A stretch of 46,130 bases of DNA from Clostridia bacterium (GCA_017546665.1 JAFYSE010000050.1:1-46130); one strand, 5' to 3'; positions 26,439-34,312 are shown, counted from the stretch's first letter. Numbers and translations are program-made. Notes: generated by a model not told the origin, from the sequence alone.

Positions 26439-27282
26439 AAAGATTATCTCTGTTATTACCGTCATTCTCTGTGTCTGCCTTGTATTTTCAGGCTGCGAAT
26501 CCGTAACAACCTTACTTAGTGGTGCAGATGCAGAAATTGAATACAAAATTGAAAATGGTGAAGCAACTGTTAAAACTGTGCCTAACAAATCAACCGTAAC
26601 AGAAATTGTTATTCCCGATGAGTATGAAGGTGTACCTGTTACAAAAATTGCAGATTTCTCCGCTGCAAACCTTGAATATGTTACCAAAATTCATATTGGT
26701 AAAAATGTAAAGGAAATCGCTCCTTGGTCAATGACAAATAATCAACACATCACAGCCTTTGAGGTTGACGAAAATAATCCATATTTCTGTGATGTTGATG
26801 GTGTAATTTATACAAAGGATATGAAAACATTGATTTTCTATCCACCTGCAAAGGATTTGATGGATACAAACAATAGTGACGGTAAGGTCATTAAGGTTTC
26901 AAAGTACACAATTCCTGACGGAGTTGAAATCATCCGTTCAAAGGCTTTCTATAAATGCAACTGCCTTACAAAAATAGAAATTCCGGCTTCTGTTAAGGTA
27001 ATTGAAGAAAGAGCCTTTTTCCGTTGCGAAAAGGTTGAAGAAATAAATCTTCCCGATGTTCTTGAGTTTATTGGAAAAGACGCTTTCTCATATTGCTATG
27101 GATTAACTGAAATCAATATTCCTGCAAGTGTTAAAGAAATCGGTGAATACGCTTTCTACAACTGTACAAACCTTAAAACTGTGAACGTTGATAACAAAGA
27201 AAACGGTTTAGCACTTGGTGAAAAGTGGTATCCAACTGACAATGGTCTTGAAATCAAGGATTTAAAGGTTAATTGGAATTAA
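26431..27282 (+). CDS. Lipoprotein with BspA-type leucine-rich repeats (LRR_5)
   Basis: This 283-residue protein begins with a lipoprotein signal, MFKKIISVITVILCVCLVFSGC; lipidation would be on Cys22 (LVFSGC lipobox). The exported part has repeated LRR_5 units such as VIPDEYEGVPVTKIADFSAAN, IEIPASVKVIEERAFFRCEKV and INIPASVKEIGEYAFYNCTNL. These repeats usually mediate surface binding. The start at 26431 is set by GAGGTGG 8 bases upstream and by the lipobox; a longer frame would destroy the signal peptide. It is translationally coupled to the transporter, so it may present or sense the same substrate. Confidence 0.88.
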   Translation: MFKKIISVITVILCVCLVFSGCESVTTLLSGADAEIEYKIENGEATVKTVPNKSTVTEIVIPDEYEGVPVTKIADFSAANLEYVTKIHIGKNVKEIAPWSMTNNQHITAFEVDENNPYFCDVDGVIYTKDMKTLIFYPPAKDLMDTNNSDGKVIKVSKYTIPDGVEIIRSKAFYKCNCLTKIEIPASVKVIEERAFFRCEKVEEINLPDVLEFIGKDAFSYCYGLTEINIPASVKEIGEYAFYNCTNLKTVNVDNKENGLALGEKWYPTDNGLEIKDLKVNWN

Positions 27283-27283
27283 G

Positions 27284-27308
27284 AAACTCCCTTCGGGGAG
27301 TTTTTTTA
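27284..27308 (+). terminator. Terminator of the transporter-lipoprotein operon
   Basis: AAACTCCC / GGGAGTTT stem with TTCG-type loop and a T tract. Confidence 0.9.
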
Positions 27309-27342
27309 ATGCAGAAATATACATCATGAATTGAAAATATTG

Positions 27343-27371
27343 TTGACTTTAACACATTAAAGTTATATAAT
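27343..27371 (+). promoter_or_regulatory. galM promoter with inverted repeat in the spacer
   Basis: TTGACT (27343-27348) and TATAAT (27366-27371) are 17 bases apart. ACTTTAA-CACA-TTAAAGT (27346-27363) is a perfect inverted repeat lying between the two boxes, a classic repressor position. Confidence 0.78.
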
Positions 27372-27420
27372 TATTGGGTATATAAATTTCTTTAAAAAAT
27401 TATGATTTGGAGTGTGTTTT

Positions 27421-28458
27421 ATGAGCATTACAAAATCAGTTTTCGGTATGACAAAAGACGGAAAACAAGTTGATTCTTTTCTCATTGAGAACAACAATAA
27501 TATGAAGATTAACCTTATCACTTATGGTGCTACTTTACAGAGCATTCTTGTTAAGGATAAGGATGAAAACGAAATTGATTTGCTTCTCGGTTTTGATGAT
27601 ATGGAAGGTTTTGAAAATCGTCACGATTATCAGGGCATGATAGTAGGTCCTGTTGCAAACAGAATTTCTGCAGGTGGTCTTACAATCGACGGAGAAAAAG
27701 TTCCCGTTACAACAACTCACGGTGATGTTACTCTCCACAGTAACGGAGAATTCTCAACTGCAGTTTGGGACGCAATTATCGTGGACAGCGATGCTGTTGA
27801 ATTCTCATATTTCAGTGCTGACGGTACGGAAGGTTTTCCCGGCAACAAGAAAGTGACAGTTAAATATACTCTCACAGATAAAAATGAGATTATTATGGAC
27901 TACACCGCAGTATCCGACAAGAAAACTGCTTTCAACCTTACTAATCACGCATATTTCAACCTTAAAGGCTACCAGAATGGTGACATTCTCGACCATACAC
28001 TTTACATAAATGCAGATGCATTCACTCCTATGGGCGAAGGTCTTGTGCCAACAGGTGAAATCCGTGATGTAACAGGTACTCCATTTGATTTCAGAGAGCC
28101 AAAGACTATCGGCAAAGATATTAAGGCAGATTATGAACAGCTTGATGCAGGAAACGGTTACGACCACAACTTCTGTATCAACAATTATGACAAGAAACTC
28201 CGTCTTGCTGCTACCGTTACTGCTCCAAACGGTGTTCGACTTGATTGCCTTACAGATTTACCCGGTATGCAGCTCTATGTGGGCAACTTCCTTGAAGGAA
28301 AAATCGGTAAGAACAATACTCCAATGGATTTCCGTTGTGGTTTCTGCCTTGAAACACAGTATTATCCAAATGCTACAAATACACCTTCTTTCTACAACTG
28401 TGTGTTTGATAAGGATGAGGTTGTTAAAACTACTACTGTATATAAAATCACAGTATGA
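27421..28458 (+). CDS. galM: Aldose 1-epimerase (mutarotase)
   Basis: The 345-residue enzyme interconverts alpha and beta anomers of galactose or glucose. Family motifs are LITYGATLQSILVKD, PVANRISAG, the catalytic-type His in FNLTNHAYFNL, GNGYDHNF, and the catalytic Glu in CLETQYYPNATN. ATG at 27421 follows GGAG by 8 bases; an upstream in-frame GTG lies within the ribosome site region. The inverted repeat in its promoter suggests sugar-responsive repression. No GalK/GalT genes are in the window. Confidence 0.95.
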   Translation: MSITKSVFGMTKDGKQVDSFLIENNNNMKINLITYGATLQSILVKDKDENEIDLLLGFDDMEGFENRHDYQGMIVGPVANRISAGGLTIDGEKVPVTTTHGDVTLHSNGEFSTAVWDAIIVDSDAVEFSYFSADGTEGFPGNKKVTVKYTLTDKNEIIMDYTAVSDKKTAFNLTNHAYFNLKGYQNGDILDHTLYINADAFTPMGEGLVPTGEIRDVTGTPFDFREPKTIGKDIKADYEQLDAGNGYDHNFCINNYDKKLRLAATVTAPNGVRLDCLTDLPGMQLYVGNFLEGKIGKNNTPMDFRCGFCLETQYYPNATNTPSFYNCVFDKDEVVKTTTVYKITV

Positions 28459-28470
28459 TTTTATACAATA

Positions 28471-28564
28471 AAATAAATTCGTCAGGATTTATTTTACTTC
28501 ATATTTGCCGAAGACAAATACTTCATAATCGCAAGATTACTTCACATTGCGAAGCAATACTTCA
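28471..28564. repeat. Left hairpin array of the four-helix-bundle element (ACTTCA spacers)
   Basis: Four consecutive hairpins, each with a different stem, are separated by the same hexamer ACTTCA (28496, 28520, 28539, 28559). Stems are AAATAAATTC/GGATTTATTT, TATTTG/CAAATA, TAATC/GATTA and ATTGC/GCAAT. The sequence variation with preserved pairing indicates selection on structure. Confidence 0.85.
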
Positions 28565-28584
28565 TTAAATAAAGGGTTGTTGTT

Positions 28585-28926
28585 ATGAAAGAAAATAAAC
28601 TTGCAGATTTGTCAATGGATTTGGCTGTGAGTACAGTTAAATTGTGTGAAAATATCAAAGGACATTATTCACTTACAAACCAATTAGAACGCTCCGTCAC
28701 ATCAATTGGTGCAAATATTCGCGAGGCAAATTATGCAAGTAGCAGAGCTGATTTTATTTCAAAGTTACATATTTCTTTAAAAGAATGCTATGAGACAGAG
28801 TTTTGGTTTGAACTATTTGTGAAATCTGAACTTGCATCTAAAGAAGAAATAAAGAATTTATACAATCAATGCGGAACCATTCGCAGACTGCTTGTTGCGT
28901 CAATAAATACAGCAAGAAAGGAATGA
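28585..28926 (+). CDS. Four-helix-bundle protein (23S rRNA intervening-sequence protein / Avd-like)
   Basis: This 113-residue all-helical protein carries the family core LAVSTVKLCENIKGHYSLTNQLERSVTSIGANIREANYASSRADFISKLHISLKECYETEFWFEL. Relatives are encoded inside 23S rRNA intervening sequences and as the Avd accessory protein of diversity-generating retroelements, where they bind nucleic acid. Here it sits between galM and ilvN, with no rRNA or reverse transcriptase in the window. Its stop codon TGA is the first half of a TGAAGT spacer of the right-hand array. Upstream there is only a weak AAAGGG ribosome site. The paired arrays suggest a mobile or RNA-level role; the mechanism is unknown. 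Confidence 0.88.
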   Translation: MKENKLADLSMDLAVSTVKLCENIKGHYSLTNQLERSVTSIGANIREANYASSRADFISKLHISLKECYETEFWFELFVKSELASKEEIKNLYNQCGTIRRLLVASINTARKE

Positions 28927-29002
28927 AGTAAATCCTTGCGGATTTATGAAGTATCCTATGGATATGAAGTAGCTTATGCTATGAAGTATGCCTTGTGGCA
29001 TA
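28924..29002. repeat. Right hairpin array of the four-helix-bundle element (TGAAGT spacers)
   Basis: Four hairpins are each preceded by TGAAGT (28924, 28947, 28965, 28982), the reverse complement of the left spacer. Stems are AAATCC/GGATTT, TATCC/GGATA, TAGC/GCTA and TATGCC/GGCATA. The array ends 17 bases before the ilvN start. Confidence 0.85.
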
Positions 29003-29019
29003 AGAAAGGAAGATATATT

Positions 29020-29529
29020 ATGGAAAATACAAAACGAATTTATTTATCAGCACTTGTTTACAACCGTACAGGTGTGCTTTTACGAGTTGCAGGACTTTTT
29101 GCTCGTCGCGGATACAATGTTGTGTCTCTTACAGTTTCTGAAACTGAAAGTCCCGAATTTTCAAGAATGACAATCGTTTCTGACATTGAAGAATATAAGG
29201 TTGCAATGGTTATGCAACAGCTTTCTCGTCTTGAAGAGGTTATCAAGGTTATTAACCTTGACGAAGGTCAGGCAATTCAGTCTGAAATCCTTCTTATTAA
29301 AGTTCACGCACTTAATAAGGACAGAAAAAAGGTGCTTAAAACTATAAATAGTTTCGGTGCTCGTGTTATGGACATCGGTCACACAACTATTACTGCCGAG
29401 CTTACAGGTCTTCCAAGCCTTATTGATAAATTTATCGACAAAATGGAAAAATACGGAATTTGCGAACTTTCTCGTTCAGGTCTTACTGCTCTTGAAAGTG
29501 GCGACAGAAACATAAAAGGAGCTGAATGA
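29020..29529 (+). CDS. ilvN: Acetolactate synthase small (regulatory) subunit
   Basis: This 169-residue protein has an N-terminal ACT domain ([38 protein letters not shown]) and the C-terminal ALS_ss domain ([32 protein letters not shown]). It binds valine or related effectors and activates the catalytic IlvB subunit in branched-chain amino acid synthesis. IlvB is not in the window; leuC follows 1 base after its stop. The start ATG follows AGGAAG; a longer frame runs through the hairpin array and is rejected. It may thus be co-transcribed with the four-helix-bundle gene. Confidence 0.93.
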   Translation: MENTKRIYLSALVYNRTGVLLRVAGLFARRGYNVVSLTVSETESPEFSRMTIVSDIEEYKVAMVMQQLSRLEEVIKVINLDEGQAIQSEILLIKVHALNKDRKKVLKTINSFGARVMDIGHTTITAELTGLPSLIDKFIDKMEKYGICELSRSGLTALESGDRNIKGAE

Positions 29530-29530
29530 T

Positions 29531-30793
29531 ATGGGAATGACAATGACACAAAAAATCCTTGCTGCTCACGCAGGATTAGATAAAGTTGAAGCAGGACAGC
29601 TTATTAACGTTCGTCTTGACCTTGTTATGGGTAACGACGTTACAAGCCCCGTTGCAATCAACGAAATGAAGGCAAAAGGCTTTACAGATGTATTTGACAG
29701 AGAAAAAATTGCTCTTGTTATGGACCATTTCACACCTAACAAGGACATTAAATCTGCTGAACACTGCAAACAGGTACGTCAGTTTGCAAGAGAATATAAA
29801 ATCAAGAATTTCTTTGATGTTGGACAGATGGGTATTGAACACGCTCTTCTCCCTGAAAAAGGAATTGTAATCTCAGGTGACACAGTTATCGGTGCTGACT
29901 CTCACACTTGTACTTATGGTGCTTTGGGTGCATTCTCAACAGGTGTTGGTTCAACTGATATGGCAGCTGGTATGATTTCAGGTATGGCTTGGTTTAAAGT
30001 TCCATCTGCTATTAAAGTTAATGTTACAGGCAAGTTCAACAAATGGGTTAGTGGTAAGGATTTAATCCTTCACCTTATCGGCAAAATCGGTGTTGACGGT
30101 GCATTATATCGTTCACTTGAATTTACAGGTGATGGAATCGCAAATCTTTCAATGGACGACCGTTTCTGTATCGCTAATATGGCTATTGAATGTGGTGCAA
30201 AAAATGGTATTTTCCCTGTTGACGAGAAAACACTTGAATATATGAAGGGCAGAACTGACCGTACTCCTGTTATTTTTGAAGCAGATGAAGACGCGGTTTA
30301 CGATGAAGTTATCGACATCGACCTTTCTACACTTAAATCAACAGTTGCATTCCCCCACCTTCCTGAAAATGCTCATATTGTTGGTGAATTTGACAAAATT
30401 TATGTTGACCAGTCAGTTATCGGTTCTTGTACAAATGGTAGAATTGAAGATATGCGTGCTGCTGCAGAAGTGCTTAAAGGCAAAAAGGTTAACGAGAACG
30501 TTCGTTGTATCGTTATTCCTGCAACACAGAATGTTTATCTCCAATGCGTAAGAGAAGGTCTTGCTGAAATCTTTGTTGAAGCAGGGGCTGTATTCTCAAC
30601 TCCTACTTGTGGTCCTTGCTTAGGCGGTCATATGGGTATTTTGGCCGCAGAAGAAAAGGCAATCTCAACAACTAACCGTAACTTTGTAGGCAGAATGGGA
30701 CACCCAACAAGTGAAGTTTACCTTGCAAGTCCTTATGTTGCTGCCGCAAGTGCTATTGCAGGTTACATCTGCACACCAGAGGAGGTACTCTAA
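29531..30793 (+). CDS. leuC: 3-isopropylmalate dehydratase large subunit
   Basis: The 420-residue aconitase-family subunit isomerises 2- to 3-isopropylmalate in leucine synthesis. The [4Fe-4S] ligands are visible as Cys300 in SCTNGR and Cys360/Cys363 in TCGPCLGGH. The [15 protein letters not shown] and GVGSTDMA motifs are conserved. Length and lack of the fused swivel domain place it in the shorter LeuC2/HacA-like group, commonly paired with LeuD2 of about 160 residues. AGGAG precedes the ATG by 9 bases, and the stop is 1 base before leuD. Confidence 0.95.
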   Translation: MGMTMTQKILAAHAGLDKVEAGQLINVRLDLVMGNDVTSPVAINEMKAKGFTDVFDREKIALVMDHFTPNKDIKSAEHCKQVRQFAREYKIKNFFDVGQMGIEHALLPEKGIVISGDTVIGADSHTCTYGALGAFSTGVGSTDMAAGMISGMAWFKVPSAIKVNVTGKFNKWVSGKDLILHLIGKIGVDGALYRSLEFTGDGIANLSMDDRFCIANMAIECGAKNGIFPVDEKTLEYMKGRTDRTPVIFEADEDAVYDEVIDIDLSTLKSTVAFPHLPENAHIVGEFDKIYVDQSVIGSCTNGRIEDMRAAAEVLKGKKVNENVRCIVIPATQNVYLQCVREGLAEIFVEAGAVFSTPTCGPCLGGHMGILAAEEKAISTTNRNFVGRMGHPTSEVYLASPYVAAASAIAGYICTPEEVL

Positions 30794-30794
30794 T

Positions 30795-31274
30795 ATGAAA
30801 ATTCAAGGTTTAGTACATAAATACGGTGACCACGTTGATACAGACGTTATTATCCCTGCAAGATATTTAAATACTGCTGACCATAAGGAATTGGCTTCAC
30901 ACTGTATGGAAGATATCGACAAGGAATTTGTAAATAAAGTTAAAGATGGGGACATTATGGTTGCAGGTGTCAACTTTGGTTGTGGCTCATCACGTGAGCA
31001 CGCTCCTATTGCTATTAAGGCTGCAGGTGTTTCTTGTGTAATTGCAAAGACATTCGCAAGAATTTTTTACAGAAATTCACTTAATATCGGTCTTCCAATC
31101 CTTGAATGCCCTGAAGCCTGTGATAACATAGATGCGGGTGACGAGGTTTCTGTTGACTTTGACACAGGTGTTATCACAAATGTTACAAAAGGCACAAGCT
31201 ACAAGGCTCAACCATTCCCTGAATTTATTCAAAATATCATTTCTAAGGGTGGCTTGTTAGCATCACTTAAGTGA
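30795..31274 (+). CDS. leuD: 3-isopropylmalate dehydratase small subunit
   Basis: This 159-residue swivel domain partners LeuC. Motifs are [17 protein letters not shown], the active-site Ser region [15 protein letters not shown] and [18 protein letters not shown]. The ATG at 30795 follows GGAGG, which lies within the last codons of leuC; start and stop are separated by 1 base. leuA and leuB are not in the window. The stop codon lies inside the palindrome ATCACTTAAGTGAT (31262-31275). Confidence 0.95.
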   Translation: MKIQGLVHKYGDHVDTDVIIPARYLNTADHKELASHCMEDIDKEFVNKVKDGDIMVAGVNFGCGSSREHAPIAIKAAGVSCVIAKTFARIFYRNSLNIGLPILECPEACDNIDAGDEVSVDFDTGVITNVTKGTSYKAQPFPEFIQNIISKGGLLASLK

Positions 31275-31298
31275 TGTGTAATTTTGTCACACATTTTT
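31274..31298 (+). terminator. Weak AT-rich hairpin after leuD
   Basis: ATGTGT / ACACAT (31274-31279, 31289-31294) with a short T tract may end the ilvN-leuCD transcript. Confidence 0.5.
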
Positions 31299-31349
31299 CC
31301 CAATTCCATAATATGTAATGTAAGTTCATTATGGAAGGAGGAAAAATAA

Positions 31350-31487
31350 ATGTGTAACTTCTTCGGTAACAACACTTGGTTGATTATTATCATCATCTTA
31401 ATTCTTCTCTCTGATAATAACAATGGCGGTTGTGGTTGCAACGACCGTTGCCCACGCAACAACGACTGTGGCTGTGGCTGCTGCTAA
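31350..31487 (+). CDS. 45-residue cysteine-rich single-helix membrane peptide
   Basis: A strong ribosome site GGAAGGAGG lies before an ATG that opens a 45-codon frame. The product starts MCNFFGNNTW, has one isoleucine/leucine-rich membrane segment (LIIIIILILLS), and ends in a Gly/Asn/Cys-rich tail with CGC repeats (eight Cys including the first residues, ending CGCGCC). No export signal other than the helix is present. Small proteins of this pattern occur in clostridial genomes and are sometimes mis-named as chorion proteins; function is unknown. The tail could bind metal or form disulfides at the surface. Confidence 0.7.
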   Translation: MCNFFGNNTWLIIIIILILLSDNNNGGCGCNDRCPRNNDCGCGCC

Positions 31488-31522
31488 TTAAATGCAAAAA
31501 CTAAAATTTAAGGATGTCAAAA

Positions 31523-31583
31523 GCTGCCTCCCTCTGACGAGGGAGGTGGCATTTTCGTTAGAAAATGACGGAAGGAGAGATAG
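31523..31583. repeat. Left inverted hairpin repeat of the DUF559 element
   Basis: Two hairpins: CTCCCTC-TGAC-GAGGGAG and CATTTTC-GTTA-GAAAATG, followed by GGAGAGATAG. The first hairpin and the final GGAGAGAT are repeated in reverse at 31930-31981. Confidence 0.85.
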
Positions 31584-31587
31584 TTAA

Positions 31588-31996
31588 ATGAAACAGTATA
31601 ATAAATCGAATATCCCTCTTGCAAAAAACTTGCGTAAAAATATGACTCCGTGGGAACGAAAACTTTGGTACAACTTTTTACGTGAATATCCTATAAGATT
31701 TCAAAGGCAAAAACCATCGGTAAATATATTGTTGACTTTTATTGTGCCAAAGCTAAGCTTGTTATAGAACTTGATGGTGGCGGACACTATACAAGTGAAA
31801 AAAGGCAAAACGACGAATTTCGCACAAAATATTTGAACAATATGAATTTATCGGTGTTAAGAATTTGCAACATTGACATTGATAATAATTTTTACAATGT
31901 TTGCGAGCATATAGATAGAGTTGTTAAGCAATCTCTCCCTCAGTCTGCTTCGCAGACAGCTCCCTCGTCAGAGGGAGCCACAAATCCGGTAAAATA
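31588..31996 (+). pseudogene. DUF559 endonuclease-domain gene, frameshifted
   Basis: The first frame reads MKQYNKSNIPLAKNLRKNMTPWERKLWYNFLREYPIRFQRQK and then breaks. After one missing base in the A run at 31709-31713 the match continues as TIGKYIVDFYCAKAKLVIELDGGGHY, then LSVLRICNIDIDNNFYNVCEHID. This is the Vsr/PD-(D/E)XK-type DUF559 domain with its D...E-x-D core. The open frame then runs through the right-hand repeat (QSASQTAPSSEGATN) to a stop at 31994. Length is 409 bases, one over a multiple of three. It is either a dead gene or one needing frameshifting at the A tract; a sequencing error is the third option. Confidence 0.85.
31930..31981. repeat. Right inverted hairpin repeat of the DUF559 element
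   Basis: It contains ATCTCTCC, the hairpin GTCTGC-TTC-GCAGAC and CTCCCTC-GTCA-GAGGGAG. It is the inverted counterpart of the repeat at 31523 and codes for the last residues of the DUF559 frame. Confidence 0.85.
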
Positions 31997-32007
31997 AAGG
32001 AAACACT

Positions 32008-33255
32008 ATGGAATTTTACGAAATTACAAGAGAACCTGAAAAGGCGTTGCTTATCTCTGTTGACACAGGTGATTTTGATGCAGATGCCAGTATAGAAGAA
32101 TTAACGCTCCTCACAGAAAGTGCAGGGGCTCAGGTTATTGGCTCAATTATTCAACGAAAAAGCACTCCCGACGGTGCAACGTTTCTTGGCAAAGGCAAAT
32201 TAGCCGAAGCCGAGCTTTTTTGTCATAATCAGGAGATTGACTTAATTGTTTGTGATGGTGAATTGACTCCGTCACAGATTCGTAACATAGAAAATGCAAC
32301 AAAAGTCAGAGTTGTTGACCGAACACAGTTGATTCTTGACATTTTCGCATTGAGAGCAAAAACAAGTGAGGGTAAATTACAAGTTGAATTGGCTCAGCTT
32401 AAATATTCCCTCCCCCGACTTACAGGTAAGGGCAAGGAGCTCTCCCGACTTGGTGGTGGTATTGGTACTCGTGGTCCCGGTGAAACGAAACTTGAAAGTG
32501 ACCGCCGTCACATTATGAGAAGAATGCACGCACTTAAAGAACAACTTGACGAGGTTGAAAAACGTCGTGGTTTCCTTCGTAAAAGACGTGAAAAAGACGG
32601 TGTAATTACCGTGGCTCTTGTGGGCTACACAAATGCAGGAAAATCAACACTTATGAATGCTCTCACAGACGCGGGAGTTTTAGCAGAGGACAAGCTTTTT
32701 GCCACTCTTGACCCAACTTCCCGAAAACTCACTCTCCCAAACGGTCAGGATGTTATGCTTATTGACACAGTTGGTTTTGTAAGCCGTCTGCCCCACGATT
32801 TGGTAAAGGCTTTTAAATCAACTCTTGAAGAAGCAAGTGAAGCCGACATCATTCTCAATGTATGTGATGCATCGGATATTCATTGTAGTGAACATATTGA
32901 GATAACCACTGACATTTTGCGAGAATTGGGCTGTAAGGGTGACAATATCATTACTGTAATGAACAAGTGCGATAAGGCAGAAAACGTTTTTGACCTTATT
33001 TCTTTCGGCAAGACGGTTATGATTAGTGCGCTTAAAGGTGTCAACCTTGATTTACTCTTAAAAGAAATCGAAAAAGCTCTCGAGCTTAAGAGTGTTACAA
33101 TGAATTTGCTTATCCCTTTCTCAAAGGGTGGAATTGTAAATAATATCCGCAATACAGGCAAAATTCTTTCAGAAGAATATACAAACGATGGCACAAAAAT
33201 AACCGCAATTCTGCCATCAAGCGAAGCGGATAAGTATAAGGAATATGTTGAATAA
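32008..33255 (+). CDS. hflX: Ribosome-associated GTPase HflX
   Basis: The 415-residue GTPase splits stalled ribosomes under stress. The N-terminal HflX domain (SIIQRKSTPDGATFLGKGKLAE, LTPSQIRNIENATKVRVVDRTQLILDIFALRAKTSEGKLQVELAQLKY) precedes the GGGIGTRGPGETKLE linker and coiled coil. The G domain shows G1 GYTNAGKST, G2 Thr in FATLDPTSR, G3 DTVGFV and G4 NKCD. AAGGAA lies 7 bases before the ATG. The DUF559 element ends 12 bases upstream, so its insertion may have changed the promoter. Confidence 0.95.
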   Translation: MEFYEITREPEKALLISVDTGDFDADASIEELTLLTESAGAQVIGSIIQRKSTPDGATFLGKGKLAEAELFCHNQEIDLIVCDGELTPSQIRNIENATKVRVVDRTQLILDIFALRAKTSEGKLQVELAQLKYSLPRLTGKGKELSRLGGGIGTRGPGETKLESDRRHIMRRMHALKEQLDEVEKRRGFLRKRREKDGVITVALVGYTNAGKSTLMNALTDAGVLAEDKLFATLDPTSRKLTLPNGQDVMLIDTVGFVSRLPHDLVKAFKSTLEEASEADIILNVCDASDIHCSEHIEITTDILRELGCKGDNIITVMNKCDKAENVFDLISFGKTVMISALKGVNLDLLLKEIEKALELKSVTMNLLIPFSKGGIVNNIRNTGKILSEEYTNDGTKITAILPSSEADKYKEYVE

Positions 33256-33261
33256 AAATAC

Positions 33262-33295
33262 AAGGACTACGAAAACATCTCGTAGTCCTTAATTT
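33262..33295 (+). terminator. Terminator of hflX
   Basis: A perfect 11-bp stem AAGGACTACGA / TCGTAGTCCTT lies just past the stop; the T tract is short. Confidence 0.8.
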
Positions 33296-33377
33296 ATACC
33301 CCACTCTACTATTCGTAGGTTGCAGGGTGCAGATATAACAGTTATAATGTATTTGTATAATTCAAAGGAGAATGAAA

Positions 33378-33962
33378 ATGAATACTTACATAACAGGTGC
33401 TACAATAAAAAATCTTCGTGAAGCAAAGGGTCTTACACAATTACAACTTGCTGAAACAATCGGTGTCAGCAGTAAAGCTGTTTCCAAATGGGAAACTGCA
33501 AAGGGACTACCCGATATTTCACTTGTTGAGCCTTTGAGCAAGGCGCTCGGTGTGTCAGTTATGGAGCTTATGTCTGGCGAGGCCATAATCAACAAAAATA
33601 TTTCTTCAAATATCCTTTTTTCAAAGTTTTATATCTGCCCCATTTGTGGCAATGTAATTCACACCACGGGCGAAACGCTAATAAGCTGTTGCGGTGTTCC
33701 CCTGCCCCCACTCGAAGCCGAAGACCCTGACGACGCCCACACAATAAGTATTGAAAATGTTGAAGATGAAAAATTTATAAGCATCAACCACCCAATGACA
33801 AAAAGTCATTATATTTCTTTCATCGCCTATGTCACATCGGATAAAATACACTTTGTTAAGCTATATCCTGAGGGAAATGCCGAAACAAGAATACAATTCC
33901 GTGGCAGAGGTTATCTCTATATCTATTGCAACAAACACGGACTTATGAAAAAGATAGTGTGA
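33378..33962 (+). CDS. XRE-family regulator fused to a two-iron desulfoferrodoxin-like domain
   Basis: This is a 194-residue fusion. Residues 5-65 are a Cro/CI-type HTH (IKNLREAKGLTQLQLAETIGVSSKAVSKWETAKGLP). From residue 84 the protein follows desulfoferrodoxin: YICPICGNV with Cys87/Cys90, then Cys104-Cys105 in SCCGVPLPPLE (rubredoxin-like center I). It continues with His121, HPMTKSHYI (His138, His144) and YCNKHGL (Cys184, His187), matching the His4-Cys site of superoxide reductases. All expected ligands are present. It probably senses superoxide, peroxide or oxygen and regulates transcription; target genes are not evident. ATG at 33378 follows AAAGGAG by 7 bases. Confidence 0.82.
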   Translation: MNTYITGATIKNLREAKGLTQLQLAETIGVSSKAVSKWETAKGLPDISLVEPLSKALGVSVMELMSGEAIINKNISSNILFSKFYICPICGNVIHTTGETLISCCGVPLPPLEAEDPDDAHTISIENVEDEKFISINHPMTKSHYISFIAYVTSDKIHFVKLYPEGNAETRIQFRGRGYLYIYCNKHGLMKKIV

Positions 33963-33993
33963 ATTTATGATATTAAATATTGTGTTTTAATAA

Positions 33994-34137
33994 TGACAAA
34001 TTGGAAGTTTGTCGGGTTGTTTATAATATTGGGTAGGGCGGGTCGTCGAGACGCCGACCCCTACGAAATATCATCCCGACGAAATAAACTTTGCAAGAGC
34101 AAAATAACGGACAAAGACTCCCCCGCCCTACAATATA
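33994..34137. repeat. Dispersed structured repeat, long copy
   Basis: It begins with the GACAAA/TTTGTC hairpin shared with 18090. It then has ATATTGG-GTAGGGCGGG, an inner GGGTCG...CGACCC hairpin ending CCCCTACG, and closes with CCCGCCCTACAATAT (34122-34136). This last arm is the reverse complement of the GTAGGGCGGG arm at 34025-34042. No protein is encoded. It fills the gap between the HTH gene and the tRNA. Confidence 0.75.
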
Positions 34138-34179
34138 ATTCGTGATTTTAAAAAATATAAATATTTTCTAATTTACCTA

Positions 34180-34208
34180 TTGACAAATAAAATAAAATAG
34201 TATATACT
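34180..34208 (+). promoter_or_regulatory. tRNA-Pro promoter
   Basis: TTGACA (34180-34185) and TATACT (34203-34208) with a 17-base spacer, about 29 bases before the tRNA. Confidence 0.82.
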
Positions 34209-34236
34209 ATCAAGGCTGACAAAAAAGTAAATACTT

Positions 34237-34312
34237 CGGGGTGTAGCGCAGATGGTAGCGCGCTTGCTTTGGGAGCAAGATGCCGCAGGTTCGACTCCTG
34301 TCACTCCGACCA
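34237..34312 (+). tRNA. tRNA-Pro (anticodon UGG), CCA encoded
   Basis: The acceptor arms CGGGGTG / CACTCCG pair, followed by A and an encoded CCA. The D arm is GCGCAGATGGTAGCGC, the anticodon arm CTTGC-TTTGGGA-GCAAG with TGG at 34270-34272, and the T arm CAGG-TTCGACT-CCTG. Its last 22 bases recur exactly at 34534 and 45208, and degenerately at 43255. Confidence 0.97.

Noticed and set aside
31229..31462. 77-residue minus-strand frame opposite the Cys-rich peptide
   Set aside because: Antisense shadow of a plus-strand frame with a much better ribosome site.
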